Notes under the pieces: generated by a model
What the model saw: the letters and a program-made list of their open reading frames with translations, nothing else
Database searches by the model: none
Told to the model about the DNA's origin: nothing
Shown here: positions 53,842 through 61,779 of the stretch, one piece after another
Position numbering within the stretch: the first letter of the stretch is position 1
Layout: each line of letters starts with the position of its first letter
Source: CALMEC01 sp963706315
GTDB lineage: Bacteria; Actinomycetota; Thermoleophilia; Miltoncostaeales; Miltoncostaeaceae
Length of the DNA stretch: 64,000 bases
Direction: 5' to 3'
Assembly (NCBI GenBank): GCA_963706315.1
Contig: CAVPMA010000024.1
Location: 62,001 to 126,000, forward strand
Translations under genes and position numbers: made by a program

Positions 53842-56388
53842 CTACTCGTAATGCAGCGCGTCGAGCGGGTTGAGACGGGCCGCGCGGCGAGCCGGGAACA
53901 CCGCCGCGAGCACGCCCGCGATCAGCGCCAGGATGAACACGGCGATGAGCGTGCCGATCGGGACGCTGAAGCTGAGGCCCTCGCTCTCGAGGCCTTTGAT
54001 CATGACCCATCCAAGGAACAGGCCGACGGCCAGCCCGATCAGGCCGCCGATTGCGCAGGTGATGACGCTCTCGTTGCGGATGATCGAGCGGATCTGCCTG
54101 CGCGTGGTGCCGACGGCGCGCATCATCCCGATCTCCCGGGTGCGCTCGTAGATCGACAGGAGGAGCGTGATCACCACACCCACGAGTGAGATCAGCACCG
54201 AGAACGCGAGGAGCGCGTAGAAGATCGTCAGGATGGTGTTGACCTGCTGGCCGATGAAGTCCTTGTACTCGGCTCGGGTCCGCACCTTCGCCCCCGGGTA
54301 CGAGGCTTCGATTGCGGCGTTCACCGCCGCCTTGCCCTGCTCGGGATCGACCCCCGGCTTGAACGAGGCGAGCAGCACCCCCAACTCACCGTCGGTGGAG
54401 ATCTGCTTGAACGCCGTGTCGGAGACCGTGAACCCCGTGAACAGCTGCGGGTCCTTGTACTCGCCGATCACCTGATAGGCGGCCCGCTTGCCGTCGATCG
54501 ACGTGACCCGGAGGTTGTCGCCAATCGCGAGGTTGTGCGACTCGGCGAAGCCTTTCTCCACGAGGGCGCCGTCGGTGCCCATCAGACCGAGCAGGCTGTC
54601 GTTACCGCCCTGCTGCCAGTCGAACCGGACCTCTTTCGTTGCCGCGGCCGGATCGATGGCGTTCATGTCTTCGGTGTCTCCGCCGACCTTGACCTCGGCG
54701 AACCCGACGCCGAGGGCCGACTCCACCTCGGGCACCGATCGAGTGACGTCGACGATTCCCGCCGGCATGGACGCGAAGTTCTCGCTGATGATGATCAGGT
54801 CGGAGCGGACCGTCTTGTCGAGCGCGTCGAAGAATGAGCTCTTGAGCCCGTCCACGAACACCGCGACGAAGACGACGAGCCCGATACCCACCATGAGCGC
54901 GGCGGCGGTGCTCGCCGTGCGAGCGGGATCGCGCATGGTGTTCTGCCTGCCGAGGCGGGCGCTCGTGCCGAAAAGGCGCTGCAATGGCCACCCGACGCCC
55001 TGTGCGATCGGGCGAATGAGCATCCTCATGGCCATGCCGACCCCGATCAGGATCAGGAGCGCGCCGATGCCGATCAGCGCCAGCGCCTGGCTGACGCCCG
55101 AGGTCCCGAAGCCGGCCACGATGGCGAGCACGCCGACAAGGCCGAACAGGATGCCGATGTACGGCGTGAACCGCGAGAATCGCGACTTCGGCAGGACGGC
55201 CCCCTCCCGCAGCACGGCGACCGGCGCGACGCGCGTGGCGCGCACGGCTGGGATGACCGCCGCGATCAGGGTGACCACCACGCCGACGATGAGCGGCACG
55301 ATCACGGTGCGGGCTTGAAGCGTGATACCGGTGGTCGGAAGACCGAACCCGGCGGCATCGAAGATCCGGTTCAGCAGCATCGCGAACAGCACGCCAACGC
55401 CGATCCCGATGATGGAGGCGATGAGGCCGATCACCGCCGCTTCGATCAGCACGCTCCGCATGATCTGCCGGCGACTTGCGCCCATCGTTCGCAGCATCGC
55501 CAGTTCACGCACGCGCTGGGCAACCGTAATCGAGAAGACGTTGAAGATGATGAACGCGCCCACCAACACCGCGATCCCGGCGAACACGAACAGGAAGTCA
55601 CGCAGGAACCCGAGATCGTTATTGGCGTTGGAGGCCTGGCGATCGGTGTTTTCCTGGCCGGTCTCGACCAGCACGTCGCTCGGCACGACGGCTGCGATGC
55701 GCCGGGCGAGGCTGTCGGCGCTCACACCGGGGTCGGCCGCAACCAGGACGGCGTTGACGAGGTTCTCTCGGTCGAACCATCGCTGGGCATCGTCGAACGT
55801 CACCGCGGTGAGCGTCGCCCCCCCGATGGAAGTGGAGTCGCCGAACTTGAACGTGCCGACGAGGCGGACGGGCTCGACGCCGGTGCGCGTCGACAGGCCA
55901 ACCGCCTGACCGAGGGTGAGCTTCTCGCGCTTGGCGAGGCCGACGTCGACGGCGACCTCGCCCGGCGCCTTGGGGAAGGCGCCGTCGACGAGTTGGTTCG
56001 TCTGGAATCGCGCGCTCGGCGTCGAGAACACGAGGTTCGGGGCACCGCCCTGGGAGGAGACGAATTCGCCGTCGACGACCAGCGAGCCGAGGTCCTGGAT
56101 CACGCCCTCGGCCGCGGCGACCCCGTCGACGCCCTGGACGGTTGTGACGAGCGACTCGGGGATCGGGCCCACCGGCGTGCCCTGGTCCGAATGAAACGCC
56201 TCCTTCCGGCTCAGCACGACGTCCACGCCCTTGTTCGCCTTCTCGAAGATCTCGTCGAAGGCGCCCGTGACCTGGTCGGTCAGAACGAAGGTGCCACAAA
56301 TCATCGCCGCCCCGAGCACGATCGCGAGCGCGGTAAGCGCCGAGCGGAGCTTGCGGGCCCCGAGGCTCCGGAGTGCGATGCGGAGCAT
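53842..56388 (-). CDS. FtsX/MacB-like ABC permease
   Basis: An 848-residue membrane protein with two FtsX domains. N-terminal span (LRSALTALAIVLGAAMICGTFVL), a large extracytoplasmic domain, then FQVFSIT-like FNVFSITVAQRVRELAMLRTMGASRRQIMRSVLIEA with three spans; a repeat starts NTMRDPARTASTAAALMVGIGLVVFV and ends with YERTREIGMMRAVGTTRRQIRSIIRNESVI and PARRAARLNPLDALHYE. It works with the adjacent ATPase in lipoprotein, peptide or drug export, or in cell-wall signalling. Confidence 0.9.
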   Translation of the reverse strand: MLRIALRSLGARKLRSALTALAIVLGAAMICGTFVLTDQVTGAFDEIFEKANKGVDVVLSRKEAFHSDQGTPVGPIPESLVTTVQGVDGVAAAEGVIQDLGSLVVDGEFVSSQGGAPNLVFSTPSARFQTNQLVDGAFPKAPGEVAVDVGLAKREKLTLGQAVGLSTRTGVEPVRLVGTFKFGDSTSIGGATLTAVTFDDAQRWFDRENLVNAVLVAADPGVSADSLARRIAAVVPSDVLVETGQENTDRQASNANNDLGFLRDFLFVFAGIAVLVGAFIIFNVFSITVAQRVRELAMLRTMGASRRQIMRSVLIEAAVIGLIASIIGIGVGVLFAMLLNRIFDAAGFGLPTTGITLQARTVIVPLIVGVVVTLIAAVIPAVRATRVAPVAVLREGAVLPKSRFSRFTPYIGILFGLVGVLAIVAGFGTSGVSQALALIGIGALLILIGVGMAMRMLIRPIAQGVGWPLQRLFGTSARLGRQNTMRDPARTASTAAALMVGIGLVVFVAVFVDGLKSSFFDALDKTVRSDLIIISENFASMPAGIVDVTRSVPEVESALGVGFAEVKVGGDTEDMNAIDPAAATKEVRFDWQQGGNDSLLGLMGTDGALVEKGFAESHNLAIGDNLRVTSIDGKRAAYQVIGEYKDPQLFTGFTVSDTAFKQISTDGELGVLLASFKPGVDPEQGKAAVNAAIEASYPGAKVRTRAEYKDFIGQQVNTILTIFYALLAFSVLISLVGVVITLLLSIYERTREIGMMRAVGTTRRQIRSIIRNESVITCAIGGLIGLAVGLFLGWVMIKGLESEGLSFSVPIGTLIAVFILALIAGVLAAVFPARRAARLNPLDALHYE

Positions 56389-57156
56389 CTACTCGAGTGC
56401 CTTCATGACGTCGAGGATCGCCTCCGCGCCCATCTTGCCGCCGTCGCGGACGATCACGCCGTCCTGCAGGAACATCACGCGGTCGGCGATGGAGGCGGCG
56501 CGCGGGTCGTGCGTCACCATGACGATCGTCTGGCCGAACTGGTCGACGGAGTGGCGCATCAGGTCGAGAATCTCCTGACCGGTCTTCGAGTCGAGGTTGC
56601 CGGTCGGCTCGTCGGCGAACACCACCGCCGGCTTCGTGATGAGGGCCCGGGCGATCGCCACGCGCTGCTGCTGGCCGCCGGAGAGCTCCGCGGGTCGGTG
56701 GTGGAGCCGGTCGCCGAGCCCGACCGACTCCACGAGGCCGGACCGCCATGCCGCGTCGGGGCGGACCCCCGCGATCGAGAGCGGCAGGTCGAGGTTCTCG
56801 CCGGCGGTCAGCATCGGCAGCAGGTTGAAGAACTGGAACACGAACCCGATCTTCTCCCTGCGCAGCAGGGTGAGCGCCTTGTCGCCCAGACCGGTGATCT
56901 CGGTGCCGTCGATCCAGGCCTGCCCGGTCGTCGGCGTGTCGAGCCCGGCGAGGATGTGCATGAGCGTCGACTTGCCCGAGCCGGACGGGCCCATGATCGC
57001 GACGAACTGTCCGCGCTGGAGATCGAGGTCGACACCGCGCAGCGCGTCGACGGCCGTGTCGCCCTCGCCATACCGTCTCGTGACGCCGCGAGCCGAAACC
57101 ACGGCCCCGGGTTGGGGATCGGCGACTGCGGGTGTCTTTGCGACCTGCTGTTCCAC
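56389..57156 (-). CDS. MacB/LolD-like ABC ATPase
   Basis: A 255-residue ATPase: VTRRYGEGDTAVDALRGVDLDL, Walker A GPSGSGKST, Q-loop FVFQFFNLLPMLTAGEN, signature LSGGQQQRVAIARAL, Walker B VVFADEPTGNLDS and switch VTHDPRAA. ATG follows GGAGGAG. Its stop is immediately followed by the permease ATG, with no gap. Confidence 0.94.
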   Translation of the reverse strand: MEQQVAKTPAVADPQPGAVVSARGVTRRYGEGDTAVDALRGVDLDLQRGQFVAIMGPSGSGKSTLMHILAGLDTPTTGQAWIDGTEITGLGDKALTLLRREKIGFVFQFFNLLPMLTAGENLDLPLSIAGVRPDAAWRSGLVESVGLGDRLHHRPAELSGGQQQRVAIARALITKPAVVFADEPTGNLDSKTGQEILDLMRHSVDQFGQTIVMVTHDPRAASIADRVMFLQDGVIVRDGGKMGAEAILDVMKALE

Positions 57157-57244
57157 GGCGTCTCCTCCGGTGCGGGCCGGGGCGGACGCTACCAGCGCGC
57201 CGTGCGGTCAACCAAGCGCCGGGTGGACATGATCGACCGAGCAC

Positions 57245-57250
57245 TAACCT
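57245..57250 (+). promoter_or_regulatory. Leaderless -10 element (TAACCT)
   Basis: TAACCT ends 7 nt before the ATG at 57258. Confidence 0.4.
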
Positions 57251-57257
57251 TGCGGGC

Positions 57258-58713
57258 ATGCTGCGGCCGGCCATCGTCGCGTTGACCGCTCTCGCGTGCG
57301 CCTCCCCGGCGCTCGCCGGCGATCGCGAGCTGCTCAGGGTGCTCGATGCCGGGCTCGGGCCGACCGCGTCGGCGTCCCGTGCCGGCGCGGGCGGGTCGCC
57401 GAGCCTCGTGCAGCGCCACTACGACCGGGCGCGTGACCTGCAGGAGGCGGTCCGGCGCGCGGGGCCCTTCTCGATCTCGTGCCACTCGCTCGGAGGCTGG
57501 GCCGCTCGCTACGCCGCCGCCGAGGTCGCCGCCGCCGAAGGGCTCGACCGGCTGGATCCCGCGCGTGCCCGCCGGCAGCGGCAGGCAGCGGCCGCCGCGA
57601 GGGCACGGATCGCGGTGGCACGCAGGGCCTGCAGGCCCGGCGCCGCGCGCGCGGCGAATGGCACCCCGACGCTCGTGGACCCCCGCCCCGGCGCGGTCAC
57701 GTTCGGCGACGTGGTCGCACGGGCGCCGGTGGGAGCCGACGGCGCGACGCTCTACGCCAACGGCGCCGTCGCCGGGCCGCTCGACCTCGTCGCGGGCGTC
57801 GCCCGGTCCCGCCTGACGGGAGGTTCGGGCCGGTACACGCTGGAGGTGCGGTTCACCCGCAAGGGCCTGACGATGGGCGTCGCTCGGTCGACGGGGAGTG
57901 TGGCTGCTGCCGGCCAGCGCCGCCGACCCGGCGCGTGCCCCGGTGCTCGACGAGTCTCTGCAAACCGGCCTGCGCGCCGCGACCACCGGCTTCGCCGGGA
58001 TCGCCGGGGTGTGGCTGGAGGACTTCCGCACGGGGCGGGCAGCGGCGTGGAATGCCGCCGCGAAGTTCCCGGCCGCGTCGACGGTGAAGCTCGGCGTCCT
58101 CGTGCTGGCGCTCCGCCGGATGGGGCCGCACCCCGAAGCCTCCGCGCTCTTTCACGACGTGCGCGGCCTCGCGACCTGGAGCTCGAACCTGGCCTCCAAC
58201 CGTCTGCTGGGAAAGGTGGGGGGCTCGGCCGCGGTGCAGCGGGCGCTTGCGAGGATGGGCGCGACATCCAGCACGTTCACCGGGCCGTACATCGTGGCGA
58301 CCGAGCGCCCGCCGGTCGACGCTCCGCAGCCGCCGCCGCGGGTGTCCGGCCGCGTGACGACCGCCTACGACCTCGGCGCGGTCCTGTCGACGCTGCACGA
58401 TGCGGCCCGCGGCGACCCGGCCGCGCTCGAGCGCACACGACTCACCCGGACGCAAGCCCGGCTGGCGGTCGGTCTCCTGCTGTCATCCGAGCCGGCCGGC
58501 GACAACCTCGGGCTCTTCCGTGAGGCGCTCGGCCCGTCGGTCCTCGCCGCGCAGAAGCACGGGTGGATCTCGTCGGCACGCCACTCGGCCGCGGTGATCT
58601 ACACGGAGCGCGGGCCGGTTGTGCTCGTGCTCTTGACCTACAGGTCGGGTCTGACGCGGCCCCAGGCGGCTCGGCTGGGCGCCGACCTCGTCAGGCTCGC
58701 GACGACGGGCTGA
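57258..58713 (+). CDS. Secreted class A beta-lactamase-like serine hydrolase, frameshifted
   Basis: One gene in two frames, about 484 residues. Part one: signal peptide MLRPAIVALTALACASPALA and an Ala/Arg-rich domain (about 20-213) of unknown role. Part two, from about 57898: a class A beta-lactamase fold with SxxK in AASTVKLGVLVL, an SDN-like SSNLASNRLL, and KTG-like KHGWISSARHSAAVIYT. The frames join if one base (A57897) is extra, giving RSTGVWLLPASA. Missing Glu166-type signatures leave lactam hydrolysis unproven; it may act on cell-wall peptides. It overlaps the converging NDH-2 gene by 23 nt. Confidence 0.78.
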
Positions 58714-60049
58714 CCGGCTCCGGGATCGCGATCCATTCGGGGGCAAGGCCGTCGCCGGTGATCAGGCGGGCGCCGCGGCCCCGCGTGACGAAGCTCCACG
58801 ACCACCGCACCATCACCAGGACGCGGTTTTGGAATCCGATCAGGTAGAACAGGTGCACCGCGAGCCACAACCACCAGGCCACGAAGCCGTGGAACCGCAG
58901 GCCGCGCAGCTCGGCGACCGCCTTCGCCCGCCCGATGGTCGCGAGGTTGCCCTTGTCCTTGTACGCGAACGGGACGGGCGGCTGCCCGGTGAGCCGGCGC
59001 TCGATCGCACGACCGGCGTACCGGCCCATCTGCATCGCCACCGGGGCGACCCCGGGAAGGGGCGTGCCCTCGACGGCGACCATGTCTCCGATGGCGAACA
59101 CCTCGGGGTGGCCGGCAACGGTGAGGTCCGTGCCGACGGGCACACGGCCGACGCGATCGGTCTCGAGCCCGGCGGCGCCGGCCAGCCGCGTCGCGAGCGG
59201 CGACGCCGCGACCCCCGCCGCCCACACGACCGTGCGCGCGGCGATGTGCTCGGACCGTCCGTCCTGCTCCACGCTCACACCCGTCGCGTCGACCTCGCGG
59301 ACGAAGCAGCGGATGCGGACGGTCACGCCGATGTCGCCGAGCGACCGGACGGCCTGCGCGGACTGGCTCGGCTGGAACGACCCGAGAATGCGCTCCGCGC
59401 CCTCCACCAGCAGCACGCGCGCGGCGGACGGGTCGTACGAGCTGAACTGGTTGCGCATGGTGTCGCCCGCGATCTCGCCGATCTGCCCGGCGAGCTCCAC
59501 GCCGGTCGGGCCGCCGCCGACGACGACGAACGTGAGCCACTCCCGCCGGGCCGTCGGGTCGGTCTCCATCTCGGCGGCCTCGAACGCGAGCAGGATCCGC
59601 CTGCGGATGGCGAGGGCGTCTTCGAGCGACTTGAGGGCCGGGGCGGACTCCTGCCACTCGTCGTGGCCGAAGTAGTGATTGCGCATTCCGGCGGCCACGA
59701 CGAGGGAGTCATAGGGCAGCCGGATGTCCTCGCCGCCCCTGGCGGCGCGGCCGACGACGACCTCGCGCGCGGCCAGGTCGAAGTCGTGCACCTCGCCGAG
59801 GACCACCCGCACGTTGCGCTGGCGGCGAAGCACGGCGCGCAGCGGCGTGGCGATCTCGCCGGGGGAAAGGGAGCCCGTGGCGACCTGGTAGAGCAGCGGC
59901 TGGAAGAGGTGGAAGTTGCGGCGGTCGATCAGCGTGATGTCGACGGGCGCCCGTTTGAGCGCCTTCACCGCCCGCAGGCCGCCGAATCCGCCCCCGACGA
60001 CCACGACACGGTGGCGCTGCACAGCGGTAGTGTCGGCAGGTGCGGTCAC
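58691..60049 (-). CDS. ndh: Type II NADH dehydrogenase (NDH-2)
   Basis: A 452-residue membrane-associated flavoprotein passing electrons from NADH to quinone without pumping. FAD site RVVVVGGGFGGLRAVKAL (GGGFGG 19-24), FHLFQPLLYQVATGSLSPGEIATPLR, NAD site FVVVGGGPTGVELAGQIGEIA, FAIGDMVAVEG and C-terminal amphipathic region. GTG 60049 has TAACGT (60057-60062, minus) 7 nt upstream. With CO dehydrogenase it suggests a flexible quinone-linked chain. Confidence 0.93.
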   Translation of the reverse strand: MTAPADTTAVQRHRVVVVGGGFGGLRAVKALKRAPVDITLIDRRNFHLFQPLLYQVATGSLSPGEIATPLRAVLRRQRNVRVVLGEVHDFDLAAREVVVGRAARGGEDIRLPYDSLVVAAGMRNHYFGHDEWQESAPALKSLEDALAIRRRILLAFEAAEMETDPTARREWLTFVVVGGGPTGVELAGQIGEIAGDTMRNQFSSYDPSAARVLLVEGAERILGSFQPSQSAQAVRSLGDIGVTVRIRCFVREVDATGVSVEQDGRSEHIAARTVVWAAGVAASPLATRLAGAAGLETDRVGRVPVGTDLTVAGHPEVFAIGDMVAVEGTPLPGVAPVAMQMGRYAGRAIERRLTGQPPVPFAYKDKGNLATIGRAKAVAELRGLRFHGFVAWWLWLAVHLFYLIGFQNRVLVMVRWSWSFVTRGRGARLITGDGLAPEWIAIPEPVSPSSRA

Positions 60050-60056
60050 TGCACCG

Positions 60057-60062
60057 ACGTTA
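60057..60062 (-). promoter_or_regulatory. Leaderless -10 element for NDH-2 (TAACGT)
   Basis: TAACGT on the minus strand ends 7 nt before GTG 60049. Confidence 0.45.
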
Positions 60063-60094
60063 GCGTTCCCGGCGACCTCGTCGCCCCAAGCGGC

Positions 60095-60499
60095 TTAGCT
60101 CCGGGCTTGGTCCTCCGCCACGCTGAGACCCATCACCTTGATGACGTCGCGCATCGAGAGGATCCCGACCAGGTGGTCCTCCTCGAAGACGACGATGTGC
60201 CGGATATGGTGGCGCATCATCGCCTCGGCCGCCTGCACCGCCGGCCAGCTCGGGGCCGCCGCGATCAGCTTGCTGTGCATGTAGTCGCCCACCCGCGCGT
60301 CGTCGGGGTCGGCACCCTCCGCGAGCGCACGGAGGATGTCCCGCTCGGTCACGATGCCCGGACCCGGAAGCGACTGGTCGAGCACCAGCGCGGCGCCCGT
60401 GTGGTACTGGCCCATGCGTACGGCGGCCTGTCGGAGCGTCGTGTCGGCGCCGACGGTGGCCTCGATGGGCGACATGATCTCTGACACCTGGACTGGCAT
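60095..60499 (-). CDS. CBS-domain-pair protein
   Basis: A 134-residue protein of two CBS domains. First: MSPIEATVGADTTLRQAAVRMGQYHTGAALVLD and PGIVTERDILRA. Second: AAPSWPAVQAAEAMMRHHIRHIVVFEEDHLVGILSMRDVI. CBS pairs bind adenosyl ligands such as AMP or SAM. It stands alone with no effector domain. TAGGCT (60506-60511, minus) lies 6 nt before its ATG. NDH-2 is about 45 nt upstream of its 3' end on the same strand. Confidence 0.9.
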   Translation of the reverse strand: MPVQVSEIMSPIEATVGADTTLRQAAVRMGQYHTGAALVLDQSLPGPGIVTERDILRALAEGADPDDARVGDYMHSKLIAAAPSWPAVQAAEAMMRHHIRHIVVFEEDHLVGILSMRDVIKVMGLSVAEDQARS

Positions 60500-60505
60500 G
60501 GCCGT

Positions 60506-60511
60506 AGCCTA
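60506..60511 (-). promoter_or_regulatory. Leaderless -10 element for the CBS gene (TAGGCT)
   Basis: TAGGCT on the minus strand ends 6 nt before ATG 60499. Confidence 0.4.
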
Positions 60512-60650
60512 ACGATCGAATTCCGCCTTGTCACGTTCGTCACATTGTGCGGTGGTTTCGCCGCTGATCGCGCACCTTCCTCGGCTCGGGCGACGGGCGA
60601 GGTCGGGGCGCTCATCCGCGCCGCCATCGCCGCGGCCTGACCGTCCGGCG

Positions 60651-61451
60651 TCACGTCTGGCAGGTCGGGCACCAGGAGACGGTCCGGTTGGCGTCGCCCA
60701 AGCCGCGTGACGCGACCGGCGTGCCGCACCGCCGGCACGGGCGGCCGGCTCGCCCGTACACCCACGTGCGCTCCCGGCTTCGCGGGTCGGGCGAACGGTA
60801 CGTCGTGATCGGTCCGCGGTGGCGCACGCCGTCGGCCAGGAGGCGCGACGCGGTGCGTCCCAGCCCCGCGGCCTCCTCGGCGCTGAGGGCGCCCGCCGCC
60901 CGCCACGGGCTGATGCCGCAGAGGAAGAGCGTCTCGCTGCGATAGACGTTGCCGATGCCGGCGACGACCCGCTGATCCATGAGCGCGTCGCCGACCGGGC
61001 GCGCGGGATCGACGCGCGCCAGTGCCCGGGCGGTCGCCTCGCCCGGCTCGATCTCGGCGTCGAGCAGGTCGGGACCCAGCGCGGCAACCGCCGGAATGGG
61101 CTCCCCCGGCTCGTAGAGTCGCACGCGCGGGCCGCCGTACTGCGCCGCCACGTGATGCTCGGTCCACAGCGCCACCCACAGGCCGCGCTGCGACGGGGGC
61201 CGGTCACTGCCGGCGAGTCGCCACCTGCCGCCCATTCCCAGGTGAGAGTCCAGCACCTCGCCCGACGCGAACCGGATGAGATGGTGCTTGCCCTGGGCGG
61301 CGACCTCATCGACACGGAGTCCGGTGAGACGCTCGGGCAGGCGCTGTGGCCCAACGCGAGGCTCGGGCGCATCGACGTGGACGATCACCTGGCCCGTCAG
61401 GGCTGCGCCGAGCCGCAACGCGTTGCGGTGGCTGACCTGTCCCTCCGGCAC
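60651..61451 (-). CDS. nei: Fpg/Nei-family DNA glycosylase (endonuclease VIII-like)
   Basis: A 266-residue repair enzyme. After initiator Met, Pro2-Glu3-Gly (catalytic N-terminus) leads to LDSHLGMGGRW, QYGGPRVRLY, MDQRVVAGIGNVYRSETLFLCGISPWR (helix-two-turn-helix) and a C-terminal zinc finger WVYGRAGRPCRRCGTPV...VSWCPTC with four cysteines. It removes oxidised bases. GTG start, last in the lhr-cupin-nei operon, 10 nt after the cupin gene. Confidence 0.93.
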   Translation of the reverse strand: MPEGQVSHRNALRLGAALTGQVIVHVDAPEPRVGPQRLPERLTGLRVDEVAAQGKHHLIRFASGEVLDSHLGMGGRWRLAGSDRPPSQRGLWVALWTEHHVAAQYGGPRVRLYEPGEPIPAVAALGPDLLDAEIEPGEATARALARVDPARPVGDALMDQRVVAGIGNVYRSETLFLCGISPWRAAGALSAEEAAGLGRTASRLLADGVRHRGPITTYRSPDPRSRERTWVYGRAGRPCRRCGTPVASRGLGDANRTVSWCPTCQT

Positions 61452-61461
61452 CCCGGTGCTC

Positions 61462-61779
61462 CTATCCTTCGGCCGGGGCGAAGACCACCAACACAGAGAG
61501 GTCCTCGGCGATCCGCACGAACCGGTGATCCGCGCCCGCCTCGACGAAGATCACGCTGCCGGGCTCGACGGTCTGGCGGCGACCGTCGCACTCGAAGTCG
61601 GCCCGCCCCGCGATGACGTGGTAGAGCTCATCCTGCGCGTGCGGCGCCTGGGGGTCCTCGGCTCCCGCCGGCAGCTCGTAGAGGCCGGCGCTCATCGACC
61701 CCGTCCTGAGGAACTCCTGGTAGAGCCGGCCCGCGGCGATCCGGTCGCCACGAGCTCGGTCGAGGTCGTCGATCTGCAT
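61462..61779 (-). CDS. Small cupin protein
   Basis: A 105-residue single cupin. Metal-site strands: PHAQDELYHVIAGRADFECDG (His and Glu ligands) and PGSVIFVEAGADHRF (last His). Start ATG 61779 shares one base with the lhr stop (TGATG). Cupins of this size bind or isomerise small molecules or sense metals; the role beside two DNA repair genes is not evident. Confidence 0.85.
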   Translation of the reverse strand: MQIDDLDRARGDRIAAGRLYQEFLRTGSMSAGLYELPAGAEDPQAPHAQDELYHVIAGRADFECDGRRQTVEPGSVIFVEAGADHRFVRIAEDLSVLVVFAPAEG

